Origin: Aliikangiella sp964411875
Lineage (GTDB): Bacteria; Pseudomonadota; Gammaproteobacteria; Enterobacterales; Kangiellaceae
Assembly (NCBI GenBank): GCA_964411875.1
Contig: CAYPMT010000101.1
Coordinates: 1 to 8,340 of the forward strand
Length of the DNA stretch: 8,340 nucleotides
Reading direction: 5' to 3'
Shown: positions 8,057 through 8,340 of the stretch, one piece after another
How positions within the stretch are numbered: the stretch's first letter is position 1
How the letters are laid out: the number at the start of each line of letters is the position of its first letter
Made by a program: the position numbers and the translations under genes
Notes under the pieces: generated by a model
Databases searched by the model: none
The model's input: the letters and a program-made list of their open reading frames with translations, nothing else
Told to the model about the DNA's origin: nothing

Positions 8057-8340
8057 ATGAAAAAGAGGAAACTCTATTTCTTAAAAAAAGTGGCTTTTAT
8101 GTTAGTGGTTGTCATGGGGGCTAAGTCTGCACAGGCAAAAGTTTTTGATTTAGATATTCCATCTCAGCCAGCTGATCAAGCTTTACTTCAGTTGGCAGAA
8201 GAGGCTGATGTGGAAATTGTTTTTTCGACACAATTGGTTAAAGATAAGCAGTCTTCAGCTGTTTATGGGGAATCTTCTTTAAAACAAGCGCTTGATAAGC
8301 TATTAGAAAACACTGAGCTTATGTATCAGTTTAAAGATGA
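8057..8340 (+). CDS. FecA-like TonB-dependent receptor with STN signalling domain (3'-truncated by window edge)
   Basis: This is the start of a signalling outer-membrane receptor; 94 complete codons are visible and the frame stays open to the window end. ATG 8057 is preceded by AGGGGG (8043-8048) at 8-base spacing. Residues 1-27 form a signal peptide: basic MKKRKLYFLKK, hydrophobic VAFMLVVVMGA, and cleavage after AQA. Residues about 29-92 are an STN (secretin and TonB N-terminus) domain: FDLDIPSQPADQALLQLAEE, then VEIVFSTQLVKDKQSSAVYG, then SSLKQALDKLLENTELMYQF, the classic pattern of FecA/FpvA signalling domains. In that family the STN domain sits in the periplasm and contacts the C-terminal part of FecR after ligand binding. 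Its position 86 bases after the FecR-like gene makes it the cognate receptor and the likely main target of the sigma factor. STN also occurs in secretins, but the sigma/FecR context strongly favours a receptor. TonB box, plug and barrel lie beyond the window. Confidence 0.88.
   Translation, partial: MKKRKLYFLKKVAFMLVVVMGAKSAQAKVFDLDIPSQPADQALLQLAEEADVEIVFSTQLVKDKQSSAVYGESSLKQALDKLLENTELMYQFKD

Overview
The window looks like part of the chromosome of an AT-rich marine-type gammaproteobacterium. Alteromonadales such as the Colwelliaceae are the best guess, from the near-E. coli RpoC sequence, the low GC and the abundance of TonB-dependent receptor genes. No species can be named from the sequence alone. 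All genes lie on the + strand.

Layout: (1) 1-3204 is the 3' three quarters of rpoC (RNA polymerase beta'), cut by the window edge and ending in a strong two-tier hairpin terminator (3234-3286). (2) 3441-5877 is a TonB-dependent outer-membrane receptor with plug and barrel but no N-terminal signalling (STN) domain. It is interrupted by a 100-N assembly gap at 4643-4742 whose nominal length does not keep the reading frame. (3) 5878-6384 is a 507-bp AT-rich intergenic stretch with no supported gene; its last part holds a candidate promoter and a 15-bp palindrome. (4) 6385-6975 is a FecI-type ECF sigma factor, overlapping by one base (6975-7970) a FecR-type membrane anti-sigma/sigma regulator. 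(5) 8057-8340 is the start of a second TonB-dependent receptor, this time with a signal peptide and an STN domain, running off the window.

Genes 4-5 form a standard cell-surface signalling cassette. In the known Fec/Fpv paradigm, ligand binding by the STN receptor is passed to periplasmic FecR, which releases or activates the sigma factor, which then transcribes the receptor gene. The upstream STN-less receptor may be a target or partner of the same system, or independent. The ligand cannot be read from the sequence; iron-chelate is the paradigm, but such cassettes also serve other substrates. I found no CRISPR array, RNA gene, transposon or clearly undescribed system. The points most worth following are the placement of this cassette directly after rpoC, the pairing of two receptors of different architecture, and a few shared or palindromic upstream motifs.
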